Shown here: positions 32,710 to 45,438 of the stretch, one piece after another
Layout: the number at the start of each line of letters is the position of its first letter
How positions within the stretch are numbered: the first letter of the stretch is position 1
From: Streptomyces syringium
GTDB taxonomy: Bacteria; Actinomycetota; Actinomycetes; Streptomycetales; Streptomycetaceae
NCBI RefSeq assembly: GCF_017876625.1
Contig: NZ_JAGIOH010000001.1
Coordinates: 186,001-250,000 of the forward strand
DNA: 64,000 bases
Direction: 5' to 3'
The notes under the pieces: generated by a model
The model's input: only the letters and a program-made list of their open reading frames with translations
What the model was told of the DNA's origin: nothing
Databases searched by the model: none
Translations under genes and position numbers: made by a program

Positions 32710-32731
32710 TCACAACCTCACACAGTCCCTA

Positions 32732-33571
32732 GGAGGAGGAACTGGCCAAGGGCCCAGTCGCCCACGGCTGGCCGGACCAGAGATGGACACTGGCCAGGAT
32801 CAAGACTCTGATCGGCCGCCGGTTTCACAAACCGATGACACTGTCGGGGATCTCGCAGATGCTGCGGCGGCATGGCTGGAGTCATCAGGTACCGGCACGC
32901 CGTGCGGTCGAACGCGACGAGGCGACGGTGACCGGCTGGGTGAAGGACGTGTGGCCGCACGTGGAAACACCGCGGCGGCGCTCGGGGCCTGGATCGTCTT
33001 CGAGGACGAAGCCGGCTTCTCGATGACGCCGCCGACCTCACGCACCTGGAGCAAACGCGGCAGCACACCGGTCATCCGGGTCCGCGGACGCTCCCAGCGA
33101 CGCTTTTCCGTCGCAGCCCTGTGCTGCTACAAACCTGGGACGCGGTCCCGCCTGGTCTACCGGCCCAAACGACATACCGATCACCAAGGCGGGGGCCGCA
33201 AGAGTTTCGCCTGGACCGAGTACCGAGCCCTCCTCATCGCCGCCCATCAGCAGCCTGACGGACCCATTCTCCTCATCTGGGACAACTTGAATGTCCACAA
33301 AGACCGCCGGATGCAGGCCTTCATCGATGCGCAGGACTGGATCTCGGCCTACCACCTGCCGCCCTACGCACCCGACCTCAACCCCGTCGAGGGCATCTGG
33401 TCAATCCTCCGCCGCACCACCCAGGCCAACACCGCCTTCACTGACCCGGACCACCTCAAGCGCCGACTCCGACACGGCCTCCGCCACATCCAATACCGCA
33501 GCGACATCATCGACGGATGCCTCACCGGCACCGGACTCACACTCACGACACCACGACTACAAGGTCAGTAG
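32732..33571 (+). pseudogene. IS630-family transposase remnant, 5'-truncated and frameshifted
   Basis: The IS5 insertion removed the beginning. The first frame gives WPDQRWTLARIKTLIGRRF and MTLSGISQMLRRHGWSHQVP (winged-helix part). Near 32970 the sequence moves to the frame reading ALGAWIVFEDEAGFSMTPP (first Asp), LLIWDNLNVHKDRRMQ (second Asp) and YAPDLNPVEGIWSILRR (Glu). The DDE residues survive but the protein cannot be made whole. Its 3' end overlaps the end of lexA by seven bases, so the element came to rest at the very end of that gene. Confidence 0.8.
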
Positions 33572-34302
33572 AGAGAGCGCAGCACCGCGACGACCTTGCC
33601 CAGGATTGCTGCGTCGTTCTCCAGACGAATCGGCTGGTAGGCGATGTTGCAGGGCATCAGCCATGCGCCGTCGTCGGCGATGCGCAGCTTCTTGACGGTG
33701 GCCTCGCCGTCGGCCAGGAGGGCACCGACGATGTCGCCGGGGTCTGCGGCGCTCTGACGTCGTACGGTGACCACATCACCATCTCTGATACCGGCGTCGA
33801 TCATGCTCTGGCCCACGACTGTCAGCGCGAACAGCTCCCCGTGGCCCACTGCTTGCCGTGGCATCGGGAGCACGTCCTGGGTCTCCTGTCCAGCCAGGAG
33901 GGGAGCCCCGGCGGCGATCCTGCCGAGGAGCGGGACATGTGCCACGGCGGCGTTCCTCTCGGCCTCCTCCTCCCGTGGGGAGAGGTACGCATCGGACGGC
34001 GGCGTGGGCAGGGAGCGGGCATCAGCCAGTGCCTGGGCGTGCGGAGCGAGGGCGTACGCGCGTGGCCGGTGCGGGTCTCGATGAAGGAACCCTTTACGCT
34101 CCAGCGCGAGAAGCTGGTGGGCCACGGAGCTGGTGCTGGACAGCTTCACCGCCTCCCCGATCTCCCGCATCGAGGGCGGGTAACCGCGGCTGCGCACCGA
34201 GCTGAGGATGCACCTCAGGACGGCGCGCTGGCGCTCGGTCAGCCCGTCGGCGTCCTCACGGATGCCCGGAGGCCGGCCGGGCGAGGCGGTCACGATAGGC
34301 AT
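33565..34302 (-). CDS. lexA: LexA-family repressor
   Basis: ATG 34302 has AAAGGGGG upstream; the product is 245 residues. The N-terminal winged helix (LTERQRAVLRCILSSVRSRG, SMREIGEAVKLSSTSSVAHQ) and C-terminal S24 peptidase are both complete: self-cleavage site A131-G132 in GRIAAGAP, nucleophile Ser166 in VGQSMIDAG, and Lys204 in EATVKKL. LexA represses DNA-repair genes until RecA-stimulated self-cleavage. A spacer of about 40 residues between domains matches actinobacterial LexA. Being in an IS-rich accessory region beside an SNF2 gene, it is more likely a second copy than the housekeeping one. I see no clear SOS box (GAACnnnnGTTC-like) in its leader. Confidence 0.88.
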   Translation of the reverse strand: MPIVTASPGRPPGIREDADGLTERQRAVLRCILSSVRSRGYPPSMREIGEAVKLSSTSSVAHQLLALERKGFLHRDPHRPRAYALAPHAQALADARSLPTPPSDAYLSPREEEAERNAAVAHVPLLGRIAAGAPLLAGQETQDVLPMPRQAVGHGELFALTVVGQSMIDAGIRDGDVVTVRRQSAADPGDIVGALLADGEATVKKLRIADDGAWLMPCNIAYQPIRLENDAAILGKVVAVLRSLY

Positions 34303-34482
34303 GAAATCCCCCTTTGTCGATCTCGGGTGACACCGACCGTAACCTGACACTCACGCAAAAGGGAACGCAATTTCGACCTGAGCGGACGTGGCCCTGCTCA
34401 GCAGCGAGGGAACAGCGACCGGTCACCTCTCGCGGTGCCGGCAGCGAGGGAGGACTGTGAGCCGGCGACGGTGCCCTTGAGG

Positions 34483-35788
34483 CTAGTCGGCCTCCGACGC
34501 GAGCAGGTCGCCCAGTACGGCCGCGACGTCCCGGTGCGGGTGCCCGGCCGGCCACCAGCCGCCGTGCTTCTTGCGGTACGGGTACCAGAGGTGCCCGTCG
34601 GTCCCCAGGCGGAGCTGGGCGTCGTGTCCGATCAGCGTGAGCCAGTTGTTCCCGGCGGCGCGCACTGCGGGAGCGCGCTCTCCGTCCCACGCTTGTCTGA
34701 TCTGCTCGCGCACGGCGCGGAGGTAGGACGGATCCGGATCCCATGGCTCGTCGAGGATCGTCAGGGCCGCTGCTCCGCCGTACTGCCAGGCGCGGGCCGC
34801 CCGGGCGAGGGAGACGGGGGTGCGGTGCGCGCTCCAGCACAGGCGGGTGAAGATCTCGGTGGGGGGCCTGGCCACGGCAAGCCGTACAAGGTCGTCGTCG
34901 ACGCTGAGGGGCACCGGGGCACCGGGGCGGCGGGCTGCTGAAGGGCGTCGTGGGGCAGCAGGGCCTGGTGCAGCAGATGGGCCGCGCGGGTGGCGGTGTC
35001 GGCGGCCAGGAACTCCAGGGCTGCCGGGTCCAGTCCGGGTACGGGTTCGCCGGCCGCGGACAGCTGGGCCACCGGGCCGGGATGGTCGACAAGGGGTGGT
35101 GGTGCGGGCAGCGGTGGCAGCCCGGCGCGGGCAGCGGCGAACACGTCCCGGGCAGGCAGACCGGACGGTGGAGACTCGGCGGCGGGCGTGGTTACGGCGG
35201 CCTGGGCGGCGTTGCGCTGGTGGAGGTCGGCCATGACCTCCTTCTCGCCGCGCCCTCCTAGGAGCAGGAGAACGAAGGGATCGTGGTCGAGGAGCCGGGC
35301 GACCTGGTAGTAGAGGGCGGCGGCGTGTTTGCAGGGGTAGCCGTCATCGGGGCACGAGCAGTACGGAACGAGCTCACCTCTGGTCGGCAGGAGCCGCGCT
35401 CCGGCCTGTGCGGCGTCCTTGGCCAAGGCGGTCGGCATGTCGTGGTCTAGGAGGGCGGCGAGGTGCCCGGCTTGTGCTGCAGCCGCATCGAGCAGGGCGT
35501 CCCACTGGGCGGCGGTGAGCTGCGGGATCTCCATGGAGGTTCGATAGGGGGTGGGGCGGCTGCCCTTGACCTGGGCGGTGGCGCGGCCGGGGGTGATGGT
35601 GATCTCGCGGACGTTTCCGGCGCGGGCGTAGGTGCGTCCGCGGGCGAGGCGTCCGGTGGCGGAGCGGGTCGGGCCTTCCAGGGCGCTGACCCAGGCGTTG
35701 CCCCACCAGGACTCGGCGAAGGAGCGGCGGCCGCGGGCGGTGGGCAGCGGCGGGAAGACGCGCCGGCGGTCGCCGCCGGGTGTGTGGT

Positions 35789-35792
<4 letters not shown>
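34483..35792 (-). pseudogene. SWIM zinc-finger protein, frameshifted by an 8-bp duplication
   Basis: The first frame (35792 down to about 34924) begins ESWWGNAWVSALEGPTRSA and carries the SWIM motif YCSCPDDGYPCKHAAALYY (CxCx(n)CxH) near residue 143. The second frame (34914-34483) carries LSVDDDLVRLAVARP, a WSAHRTPVSLARAARAWQYG stretch and a tryptophan-rich end (KKHGGWWPAGHPHRD). They join in frame if one copy of the tandem GGGGCACC at 34908-34923 is removed, giving about 433 residues. SWIM proteins of this kind accompany SNF2 helicases in Streptomyces. The start overlaps the SNF2 stop (ATGA), so the two were translated together. The N-terminal portion including the zinc finger could still be made. 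Confidence 0.8.
34908..34923. repeat. Tandem 8-bp duplication GGGGCACC x2
   Basis: Two adjacent copies cause the frameshift in the SWIM gene. Deleting one copy gives the continuous reading AAPVPLSVDDD across the junction. Confidence 0.85.
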
Positions 35793-38710
<2,918 letters not shown>

Positions 38711-38951
38711 GAGCTACAGCCCCCTTGCCCCTACGACACGGCCCACACGTACCGCGCTCGCCGAGCGTAGCGGCCGGAGGGGCCGGGTCGGCGCCGAATG
38801 CGGATGACTCCACCCCATTGAGTCACCCTCTGCCCTCGGCTCTCCCCGGCCCCGGCTTCGACCAGGACATCAGCGGTCTTGGGCAGCCGACGCCGGGGGG
38901 CGCCCCCAGACCACTGTTGCGCAGCCGCCCCCTTGCGGTCCGCGGGGGTGG

Positions 38952-39393
38952 CTACCGACGACTCGGCTGGGCCTGGTGGACGGCGGCCGCCAGCTCCCAG
39001 CCAATGGCCAGCATGCGCATCGGGAGTGGACCTGCACCAGGTTCGACGATGCGTCTCTGCAGACCTTCGTTGTGTGGGATCACGGTCAGTCCCGCGATGC
39101 CCTGGTCCTGGAGCGCCTGCACCCCGTCCAGAAGATGCCGGTCGACATCCCGGCGCTGCCGTGTGAGGGCCAGGACGACGGGGCGGCCGGGCGGCACCAG
39201 CACGGCGGCGCGCAGGTCGCCGGCGACATCCTGTGCGGGGCGTGGGTGCTGCACGCTCCACAGCCGGTCCTGCTCGGTACGGGATACCTCGTCGCGTTCC
39301 TCGGGGGTTGCCGCCCGCCACGCGGTGCTCTCGCGCTGCCAGGTCTGCTCGCCCCACCGGGCGGCCAGTCCGCTTTGAACAACTTTCCGGGCA
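38952..39393 (-). pseudogene. Unidentified gene, start missing
   Basis: An uninterrupted frame reads KVVQSGLAARWGEQTWQRE, AATPEERDEVSRTEQDRLW, DVAGDLRAAVLVPPGRP, ALTRQRRDVDRHLLDGVQAL and ends AIGWELAAAVHQAQPSRR. It is clearly protein-like but I do not recognise it. The only ATG near its beginning (39395, overlapping the stop of the propeller gene as TGATG) is in another frame, so the true start has been lost or shifted. The earliest in-frame candidate is GTG 39254, which would drop the first third. Confidence 0.45.
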
Positions 39394-40419
39394 TCAGCCT
39401 CCCTCGAGCATCAGGTTCCTTCCGAACAGTAGGCACTCACCCCCTGCACTGAAATTCATCTTAGCAATATCAACTCGTTCCTTTCCGTCATATGTGAAGA
39501 GGACACATGTGAGATCACCTGACGAATTTTCGCTAGTGGTAAGCAGTACATGTCCATCTCCAATTCCAGCAAGACCCACAAGTCCGGAGCTAGTCCCAGA
39601 TTTCGCCACTCCTCCGCTCGCGAGCTCAACGTTATGGAAGTCTCGGATGGCGTTACAAAAGTAGGCAGAAGTATTGTCCACATACACTGGGCCAACCCAG
39701 GCGTCGGAGGCGAGGGAGCGTAGATGGGATTCATTTGTCGTCGTGTCAATGATGGTGCAATTGTATCCGTCAGAAGTGACGATAAGGTGGCGTTCGTCGG
39801 GGCTGAGTTTGATGTGGCGGGGGTTGGGGATGGTGTCCCATTGGGGGCGGTCGGCGAGGTAGTGCACTCGTGGGGGGTGGGGCATGGGTTTGAGGTCTTT
39901 GGTGACGGCGGCGGCTTTGCCGTCGTTGCTTTGGATGAGGGCGAAGGCGTGGGTGCCGTCGGAGGTGATGGCGAGATCGATGATGGGCCTGTTGTGGGCT
40001 TCCAGGACTTCGTAGGGTGCGGGGTCGGACGTTGCCTTGCGGGTCTTTCCGCTGGAGTCGAGGGGGAAAGTGTAGATGAACCCGTCACTGCCCCCGGCAT
40101 ACAGGCGCTGGTCGACATGGGAGGGCTGTCCGAAGCCGCCGGCGAGAGCCGCGCACATCAGGTTCACCCCCTTGCTGGTCTGCAGCTGCTTGACAGTCGG
40201 GCTCTTGGGGTTGCTGACATCGATCTCCTGAACGCTCTTGGAGGCACTAGTGTGGTAGACCAGCGATCGGGCAGCATCCGCCACGAAGGTAAACGGGAAC
40301 TCGTGGTTTGGGTCCCACCGTTTCCAGTCCAGAGTGACCGGGCCGCCCACGGTCTTCGCGCTGGTGTCGATGGTCCAGATACGGAGCGGCGAGCTAGCGC
40401 ACAGGATGTACTTGCTCAT
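39394..40419 (-). CDS. Beta-propeller-like protein, copy 1
   Basis: A 341-residue protein without a signal peptide. Repeating strands of a WD/YncE-like propeller can be seen: LCASSPLRIWTIDTSAKTV, SVQEIDVSNPKSPTVKQL, RLYAGGSDGFIYTFPLDSSG, RPIIDLAITSDGTHAFAL, PRHIKLSPDERHLIVTSDG, YNCTIIDTTTNES and AYFCNAIRDFHNVELASGG. It may bind a ligand or partner; no catalytic residues are evident. A paralog lies at 61563-62603 in the opposite orientation; their middle thirds, including GGFGQPSHVDQRLYAGGSDG, are nearly identical, while the ends have diverged. The ~190-base upstream leader is also shared, so the genes form an inverted duplication around the terpenoid island. Confidence 0.7.
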   Translation of the reverse strand: MSKYILCASSPLRIWTIDTSAKTVGGPVTLDWKRWDPNHEFPFTFVADAARSLVYHTSASKSVQEIDVSNPKSPTVKQLQTSKGVNLMCAALAGGFGQPSHVDQRLYAGGSDGFIYTFPLDSSGKTRKATSDPAPYEVLEAHNRPIIDLAITSDGTHAFALIQSNDGKAAAVTKDLKPMPHPPRVHYLADRPQWDTIPNPRHIKLSPDERHLIVTSDGYNCTIIDTTTNESHLRSLASDAWVGPVYVDNTSAYFCNAIRDFHNVELASGGVAKSGTSSGLVGLAGIGDGHVLLTTSENSSGDLTCVLFTYDGKERVDIAKMNFSAGGECLLFGRNLMLEGG

Positions 40420-40618
40420 GACGGTTTCCTCCAGCTGATCCGAGTGGGAAGGTGTGGCAGCGAACCTTTTCCATCCCGTGATTCGGCAGTCCTGTGGGTT
40501 TGCTGAATTGCTGAGTGCTCAGGTGGCTCGCGGTCTTGGGGGTCCCTTTACGGTACTGCTCTTGTGGGGGTGGGGGAGGGTGCATGAAGGGGGCGCTCGG
40601 AGTGAAGTCGGCTGATTA
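40420..40618 (-). repeat. Shared leader of the propeller genes (inverted copy 1)
   Basis: Read on the minus strand it matches 61371-61562 block by block: CAGCCG.CTTCACTCCGAGCG, CCCTCC.C, CAGTACCGTAAA, CGCGAGCCACCTGAGC and TTCAGCAAACCCAC. The IS630 element is inserted at the TA just upstream (40617-40618). Confidence 0.75.
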
Positions 40619-41717
40619 TTGATCAGAAACGGTTTGGGTTCTGGGTCGTTGGGTGGGTGTGAGCGATCTGGTGGGGGACGCGCGGCACTTGTCGCCGTCG
40701 GCGCAGGAAGCGTTGCGGCTGCGGGCGTTGGCCGCGCTGGTGGCGGGGCGGGACCGTGAGGATGTGGCGGCGGTTTTTGGGGTGTCGCTGAAGGCGGTCG
40801 ACACGTGGTGGATGAAGTGGCAGGCCGGCGGGCGGGACGCGCTGGTCATGCGTCCGCGCGGCAAACCGGTCGGGGTGTACCAGGTGCTGGGGGAGGCCGA
40901 GCAGGCCGCTGTGCGGCAGGTGGTCTTGGACCACCTGCCCTGTGCGGTGGGGCTTTCCGGTCAGTTGTGGACGCGGCGGCTGGTGGGTGAGCTGATCGCG
41001 CAGCTGTACCGGGTGCGGCTGACCGAACCGGGTGTGGGCAAGTACCTGAAGCGGTGGGGGCTGTCCTTCCAGCGTCCGGACAAGCGGGCCGTCGAGCAGG
41101 ACCCCGAGGCCGTCCGGCGCTGGCATCAGGAGACCTGGCCGAAGATCCGTGCGAAGGCGGGGAAGGACGGCGGCGAAATCCTCTTCGCCGACCAGGTCGG
41201 CATCCGGTCCGACCAGGTCACCGGCCGTACCTGGGATGAGAAGGGCAGGACCCCCGTCGTGCGGCGGAGCGGGAACCGGTTCTCGGTGAATGCGATGTCG
41301 GCGATCAGTACCAAGGGCCGGATGCACTTCATGGTCTTCACAGAGAGCTTCACCGCCGAAGTGATGTGCCGCTTCCTGGACCGGCTCGCCGGCCACTTCG
41401 GTCACAAGGTTTACCTTGTGACCGACGGGCACTCCGTCCACCGATCCAAGAAGGTCCGCGACTGGCTCGCCGCCCACCCCGATGACATCGAACTGCACTT
41501 CCTGACCGCCCTACTCGCCCGAGCTGAACCCCGACGAGCTGGTCAACGCCGACCTCCAGCACAGCCTGCCCCGGCAGCACCGAGCCCGCAACCAGGCCGA
41601 ACTCGCCGCCGAGCTTCTTCCGCAGACGCCAACGCCAGCCCCGTATCGTCCGCGGCTACTTCGGCGGCCCACACGTCCGCTACGTCCTGGACGAGAACCC
41701 CATGAGTTTCTGATCAA
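40619..41717. mobile_element. IS630-family element (1099 bp) in a TA target
   Basis: Ends are TTGATCAGAAAC and its complement GTTTCTGATCAA, flanked by TA at 40617-40618 and 41718-41719, the normal IS630 target. Removing it joins the propeller leader to the transposase 3' remnant at 41720 exactly as seen at 61330-61400. Confidence 0.9.
40653..41713 (+). pseudogene. IS630-family transposase with two frameshifts
   Basis: The first frame is intact to about 41505: helix-turn-helix DREDVAAVFGVSLKAVDTWW, then EILFADQVGIRSDQVTGRTW (first Asp) and HKVYLVTDGHSVHRSKKVR (second Asp). The YSPELNPDELVNADLQHSL motif with the catalytic Glu lies in another frame, and near 41610 a second shift is needed to reach FFRRRQRQPRIVRGYFGG and the stop at 41711-41713, next to the right end. 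Unless both are read through, the element cannot move itself. Confidence 0.8.
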
Positions 41718-41719
41718 TA

Positions 41720-41800
41720 TGATATTTCAGCGATGCTGCTCCAGAGGGAGAACTGCCCTCACTATTGACATGAGTCGGTTGGGGCTGATGCCGACTTGGC
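41720..41800 (-). pseudogene. 3' tip of an IS5-type transposase
   Basis: The frame ends NRLMSIVRAVLPLEQHR, matching NRLTSIVRAVHTLEQHR at the end of the remnant at 60641-61355. It is all that remains here of the same upstream neighbour of the propeller gene. Confidence 0.65.
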
Positions 41801-41814
41801 GTCCATTCCCCACT

Positions 41815-42582
41815 GAACCTTTTTCATTCTGAATAGCTGCAGGTGAGGAGGGTGTGGACGGCCGTGACGATCCGTCCGACGCGGTTGGTGGGGCATCTGG
41901 TCCGGCGAAGGACGCGGCAGGACTTGAGGCGGGCGAAGGCGCGTTCTCCCGGAGTGCGAAGCCGGGCATGTACACGGTTGAATCGCTGGTAGTGCGGCGG
42001 TTGGATGCGGTGGTGGTAGGGGGTGCGGACGGTGGCGCCGGCTCCTTGGTAGGCGCGGTCGGCCAGGATGAGGATCTGCCGGGTGAGGCAGGCCTGGACG
42101 ATGCCGTGGGCTCTGGCCGCGGTCAGGCCATGGGTCCGGCCGGGCAGCGCGCGGCAGAACCACAGCGGCGTCCCGTCAGGACGGGTGATGACCTGCACGT
42201 TCATGCCGTGCTTCTTGTGCTTCTGTGAGTAGTAGGGCTGATCCGCCTTGATGCGGTCGGCGGGGATCAGAGTGCCGTCAACGATGACGAAGTCGCCTTC
42301 ACCCAGGCCCACGGGCGCCTCCCGGAGACCGGGCGCCCAGGCGGCCAGGACCTCGAGGGTTTCGTCGACGTACCTCCACGCGGTGGCTTCGGACACACCG
42401 AAACCTGCCCCGAGCTGGGCGAACGTCTCGTTCTTCCATAGATGAGCGAGCGCGAGGAGGGCTTGCTTGAAACAACCCAGCCTGCACCAGGGAGAGTCGA
42501 TCTCGGTTCTGCGGACGTGCAGCAGCCATGCGACATGCTCGATGAGCTCGTGCGGGACATCGAGCATGGCAGGACACGGAAC
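41815..42582. mobile_element. IS5-type element, copy A (right end missing)
   Basis: Begins GAACCTTTTTCAT at 41815, like the terminal repeat of copy B at 51621, and matches copy B through the transposase to GACACGGAAC at 42582. The ~130 bases that follow in copy B, including the second terminal repeat, are absent. Confidence 0.8.
41824..42567 (-). CDS. IS5-type transposase (copy A)
   Basis: The ATG at 42567 gives 247 residues: an N-terminal helix-turn-helix (FAQLGAGFGVSEATAWRYV), then the DDE-type core with GDFVIVDGTLIPADRIK (first Asp), GMNVQVITRPDGTPLWF, LILADRAYQGAGATVRTPY (second Asp) and ARLRTPGERAFARLKSCRVL (Glu). It is intact and nearly identical to copy B at 51630-52373; differences include CTSAE/RTE-region and final SYSE versus SYPE. 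It has one end only, so it may be unable to move. Confidence 0.88.
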   Translation of the reverse strand: MLDVPHELIEHVAWLLHVRRTEIDSPWCRLGCFKQALLALAHLWKNETFAQLGAGFGVSEATAWRYVDETLEVLAAWAPGLREAPVGLGEGDFVIVDGTLIPADRIKADQPYYSQKHKKHGMNVQVITRPDGTPLWFCRALPGRTHGLTAARAHGIVQACLTRQILILADRAYQGAGATVRTPYHHRIQPPHYQRFNRVHARLRTPGERAFARLKSCRVLRRTRCPTNRVGRIVTAVHTLLTCSYSE

Positions 42583-42683
42583 TTCAGATAAGGAAGCGAT
42601 CAGGAACACCACAGGTCAAACGGCCATCCACCTGGATTTCCGGTGGCCATCAGCCTGGACTCAACTGGCCGCACACCTGGACT

Positions 42684-42995
42684 TTGCCACGGCCGCCGTC
42701 AATCCGCGAGGTCCACACCACGCACAAGGGAACGTACGGAGTGCGCCGCGTCCATGCCGAGCTTCGGGGCTTCGGGCACACCGTCAACCGCAAGCGTGTC
42801 GAGCGACTGATGCGTCTCCACAGGATCGAGGGCCGCCACCTGCGTCGGCGCAAGCGCACTACCGTTCCGGACCGGCTCGCACCGCCCGCCCCGGACCTCG
42901 TCCAGCGTGCCTTCACTGCCGGGCAGCTGAACGAGAAGTGGTGCGGCGACATCACATATGTGCAGGTCGGTGGCTCATGGCTGTATCTAGCCTAG
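42684..42995 (+). pseudogene. IS3-family OrfB fragment
   Basis: The frame carries IREVHTTHKGTYGVRRVHAE, VNRKRVERLMRLHRIEG, TTVPDRLAPPAPDLVQRAF and KWCGDITYVQVGGSWLYLA, the region from the HTH_21 segment to the first catalytic Asp of an IS3 transposase, then stops. The rest of the rve domain is missing. Confidence 0.8.
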
Positions 42996-43530
42996 AACCA
43001 CACTCGCAGCATGAACCCCGTGTCCGCACTCCGGGGGACGCCTCAATCCGTACCGCACCCTCACGGAACGGCGCGTCATACGAACGTCGCTTCCCCGCTA
43101 TGACCCTCACCTACCCCTTCAGTCAAACCTCCACGCTACGAGGGGAAGGCCAAGAGCGTGTACGGACGGGCGGCGTTTCCACGGCGGCTCGCGCTCGGTC
43201 GGGCGCGCCGGTGGACCGGTCGTGCAGGGGGTGGTACGGGCGTGCTCCTTCTGGTGGGGTATGTGCCTGGTCAAAGCGTTCCGGATAGTTGAAGGTGGAA
43301 GTTGAGCCTCCCGTTTGGGTGTGCGGCCCGGGTTTGCTCACGCATGTACCGGGCCGGTCTCCCCTCTTCGGGTGCGGCTCCGTCGGCCGCGCTCGCGAGC
43401 CCTCCCCCTTCAGCACGTCGTATGAGATCGGGTTCCTGACTCCCCCCTGCCGACGATAGACGTAGCTCCCTCTGCGTGGGGTGTGCATGTCTTTGCATGT
43501 GTTCCCGCGCTGTGGCTGGACGGACAGAAC
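42996..43530. other. Leader region upstream of dxs
   Basis: About 535 bases between transposase debris and dxs. Several GC-rich hairpins are possible (for example GCCCGGGTTTGCTC...GTACCGGGCC at about 43323-43354), but no gene, promoter or riboswitch could be identified. Confidence 0.3.
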
Positions 43531-45438
43531 ATGGACAGTTTCACGCCATCCCCTTCTGTTGGAACCCAAGACCGGCTCGCGTCGGTGACTGGTCCCGGGG
43601 CGTTGCGTGCGCTGCCCGCTGGGCGGCTGTCCGAGCTGGCTGCGCAGATCCGCCGCCGCCTGGTGGACACGGTGTGTGCGAGGGGCGGGCATCTGGGGCC
43701 GAATCTGGGTGTGGTGGAGCTGACGATCGCTCTGCACCGGGTCTTCGACTCCCCCCGTGACACACTGCTCTTCGACATCGGCCACCAGGGGTACGTGCAC
43801 AAACTCCTGACTGGCCGGCACGAGGAGTTCGGCACGCTCCGCCAGGCCAGCGGGCTCTCCGGGTACCTCTGCCGGGCCGAGTCGGACCACGACCTGGTCG
43901 AGAACTCGCACGCCTCCACCGCCCTGTCCTACGCCGACGGCCTGGCCAAGGCCCGCCGACTCACCGGCGAGCAGGACCGTGCGGTCGTGGCGGTCATCGG
44001 CGACGGAGCCCTGACCGGCGGCATGGCCTGGGAAGCACTCGACAACATCGCCGCCGCCCCCGGCCGGCCCGTCATCATCGTCCTCAACGACAACGGCCGC
44101 TCCTACGCCCCCACCACCGGCGCCCTCGCCCGTCACCTGGCTCTGCTGCGCGGTGCGGGTGCGCAGCAGAGCCAGGTGACGGGCGCGAACGTGTTCACGC
44201 AGCATGGTCTCGCCTTCATCGGCCCCGTCGACGGACACGACATCCCCGCGCTTGAGAACGCGCTGCGGCGGGCGAGGTCCCTGCACAGCCCGGTGGTCGT
44301 GCATGTGGTGACGGTCAAGGGGCAGGGATACCCGCCTGCCGAGAATGATGACGCCGACCGCTTCCACGCTGTCGGTGTCACCGACCCGGTCACCGGCCGC
44401 CCCGCAACATCGCGGCCATCAGCCCAAGGCGGCCCTGCGGCTGTCCCCCGGAGCTGGACCAGTGTCTTCGGTGGTGAGCTGCTTGCCCTGGCCGGGGAAC
44501 GCGAGGACCTGGTCGCGGTGACCGCGTCCATGCTGCGTCCGACCGGCCTGCACCTGATGGCCGAGCGGTTCCCGGGGCGGGTCTTCGATGTGGGGATCGC
44601 CGAGCAGCACGCGGTCACCAGCGCGGCCGGTCTGGCGATGGGCGGACTGCACCCAGTCGTCGCCATCTACGCCACGTTCCTGAACCGGGCCTTCGACCAG
44701 GTGCTGATGGATGTCGCATTGCACCAGCTGCCGGTGACCTTCGTCCTGGACCGCGCCGGGATCACCGGACCGGATGGGCCCTCCCATCACGGCATGTGGG
44801 ACCTGAGCCTCCTGTCGGTGGTACCGGGGATACGGGTCGCCGCACCCCGGGATACCGCCAGGCTGCGGGAACTGCTGCGCGAAGCGGTCGCCATCGGAAA
44901 CGGGCCGACCGCCCTGCGGCTGCCCAAGGCCACCACTGGAACAGACCTCGGGGCACTGGCGCGGATGGACGGAATGGACGTTCTCCACCGAAGCACCCGG
45001 CGCCCCCTCGATGTCCTCCTGGCCACTGCGGGGGCCACCGCGCCCGCAGCTGTCCAGGCCGCCCGCCAGCTCGAGGAGAAGGAGGGGATCGGCTGCACCG
45101 TGGTGGACCCCCGCTGGATCATCCCAGTCAACCCCGCACTGGTGCACCTAGCAGCCCGCCACCGCCTGACGATCACGGTCGAGGACAACATCCGCACGGG
45201 CGGCTTCGGCACCCTCCTGGCCCAGGCCTGCACCGACACCGCCGTCACCACACCGGTCCACAGCCTCGGCCTGCCGTCCGCGTTCCTCCCCCACGGCCCC
45301 CGCGACGCGCTGCTCGCCCGGGCGGGCCTCGACGCGGACGGCATCGCTAAGACGGTCCTGCACGCCCGCACGGCTCTCACCACCTACGGCCTCACCCCCA
45401 ATACCAGCCCCCTCAACGACACGAGGAGGCCGCAATGA
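43531..45438 (+). CDS. dxs: 1-deoxy-D-xylulose-5-phosphate synthase
   Basis: ATG 43531 gives 635 residues, the usual length; the frame is open from 43483. DXS condenses pyruvate and glyceraldehyde 3-phosphate, the first step of the MEP pathway to IPP and DMAPP. Recognisable parts are [50 protein letters not shown], the thiamine-diphosphate motif [18 protein letters not shown] (from residue 155), [37 protein letters not shown] (catalytic Glu) and [14 protein letters not shown]. Between [10 protein letters not shown] and [12 protein letters not shown] there is an unusual [12 protein letters not shown], coded by a perfect inverted repeat. It lies upstream of a decayed ispG and a P450, and is probably a second DXS dedicated to the terpenoid island. 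Confidence 0.92.
   Translation: MDSFTPSPSVGTQDRLASVTGPGALRALPAGRLSELAAQIRRRLVDTVCARGGHLGPNLGVVELTIALHRVFDSPRDTLLFDIGHQGYVHKLLTGRHEEFGTLRQASGLSGYLCRAESDHDLVENSHASTALSYADGLAKARRLTGEQDRAVVAVIGDGALTGGMAWEALDNIAAAPGRPVIIVLNDNGRSYAPTTGALARHLALLRGAGAQQSQVTGANVFTQHGLAFIGPVDGHDIPALENALRRARSLHSPVVVHVVTVKGQGYPPAENDDADRFHAVGVTDPVTGRPATSRPSAQGGPAAVPRSWTSVFGGELLALAGEREDLVAVTASMLRPTGLHLMAERFPGRVFDVGIAEQHAVTSAAGLAMGGLHPVVAIYATFLNRAFDQVLMDVALHQLPVTFVLDRAGITGPDGPSHHGMWDLSLLSVVPGIRVAAPRDTARLRELLREAVAIGNGPTALRLPKATTGTDLGALARMDGMDVLHRSTRRPLDVLLATAGATAPAAVQAARQLEEKEGIGCTVVDPRWIIPVNPALVHLAARHRLTITVEDNIRTGGFGTLLAQACTDTAVTTPVHSLGLPSAFLPHGPRDALLARAGLDADGIAKTVLHARTALTTYGLTPNTSPLNDTRRPQ
44127..44185 (+). repeat. Perfect 25-bp inverted repeat inside dxs
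   Basis: Arms at 44127-44151 and 44161-44185 are exact complements with a 9-base loop (GGTGCGGGT). The right arm codes for residues not expected in DXS proteins, so it may be a templated insertion copied from the left arm. Confidence 0.9.

Larger units (their letters stand above)
31633..32729. mobile_element. IS5-family element, copy 1 (1097 bp)
   Basis: Ends GGGGCTGTGTGGGGTTGTGA and, read inwards from 32729, GGGACTGTGTGAGGTTGTGA are near-perfect inverted repeats. TA flanks both sides (31631-31632, 32730-32731), in TTAG and CTAG contexts. The copy at 57024-58120 has the same length and orientation and appears identical. Confidence 0.9.

Noticed and set aside
34303..34400. SOS box in the lexA leader
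   Set aside because: No GAAC-N4-GTTC or close actinobacterial variant was found between the start and 34400.
43290..43480. Possible group II intron or riboswitch upstream of dxs
   Set aside because: Some GC-rich hairpins and GTGTGCGGCC-like sequence are present, but no domain V consensus, reverse transcriptase or known aptamer core could be identified.
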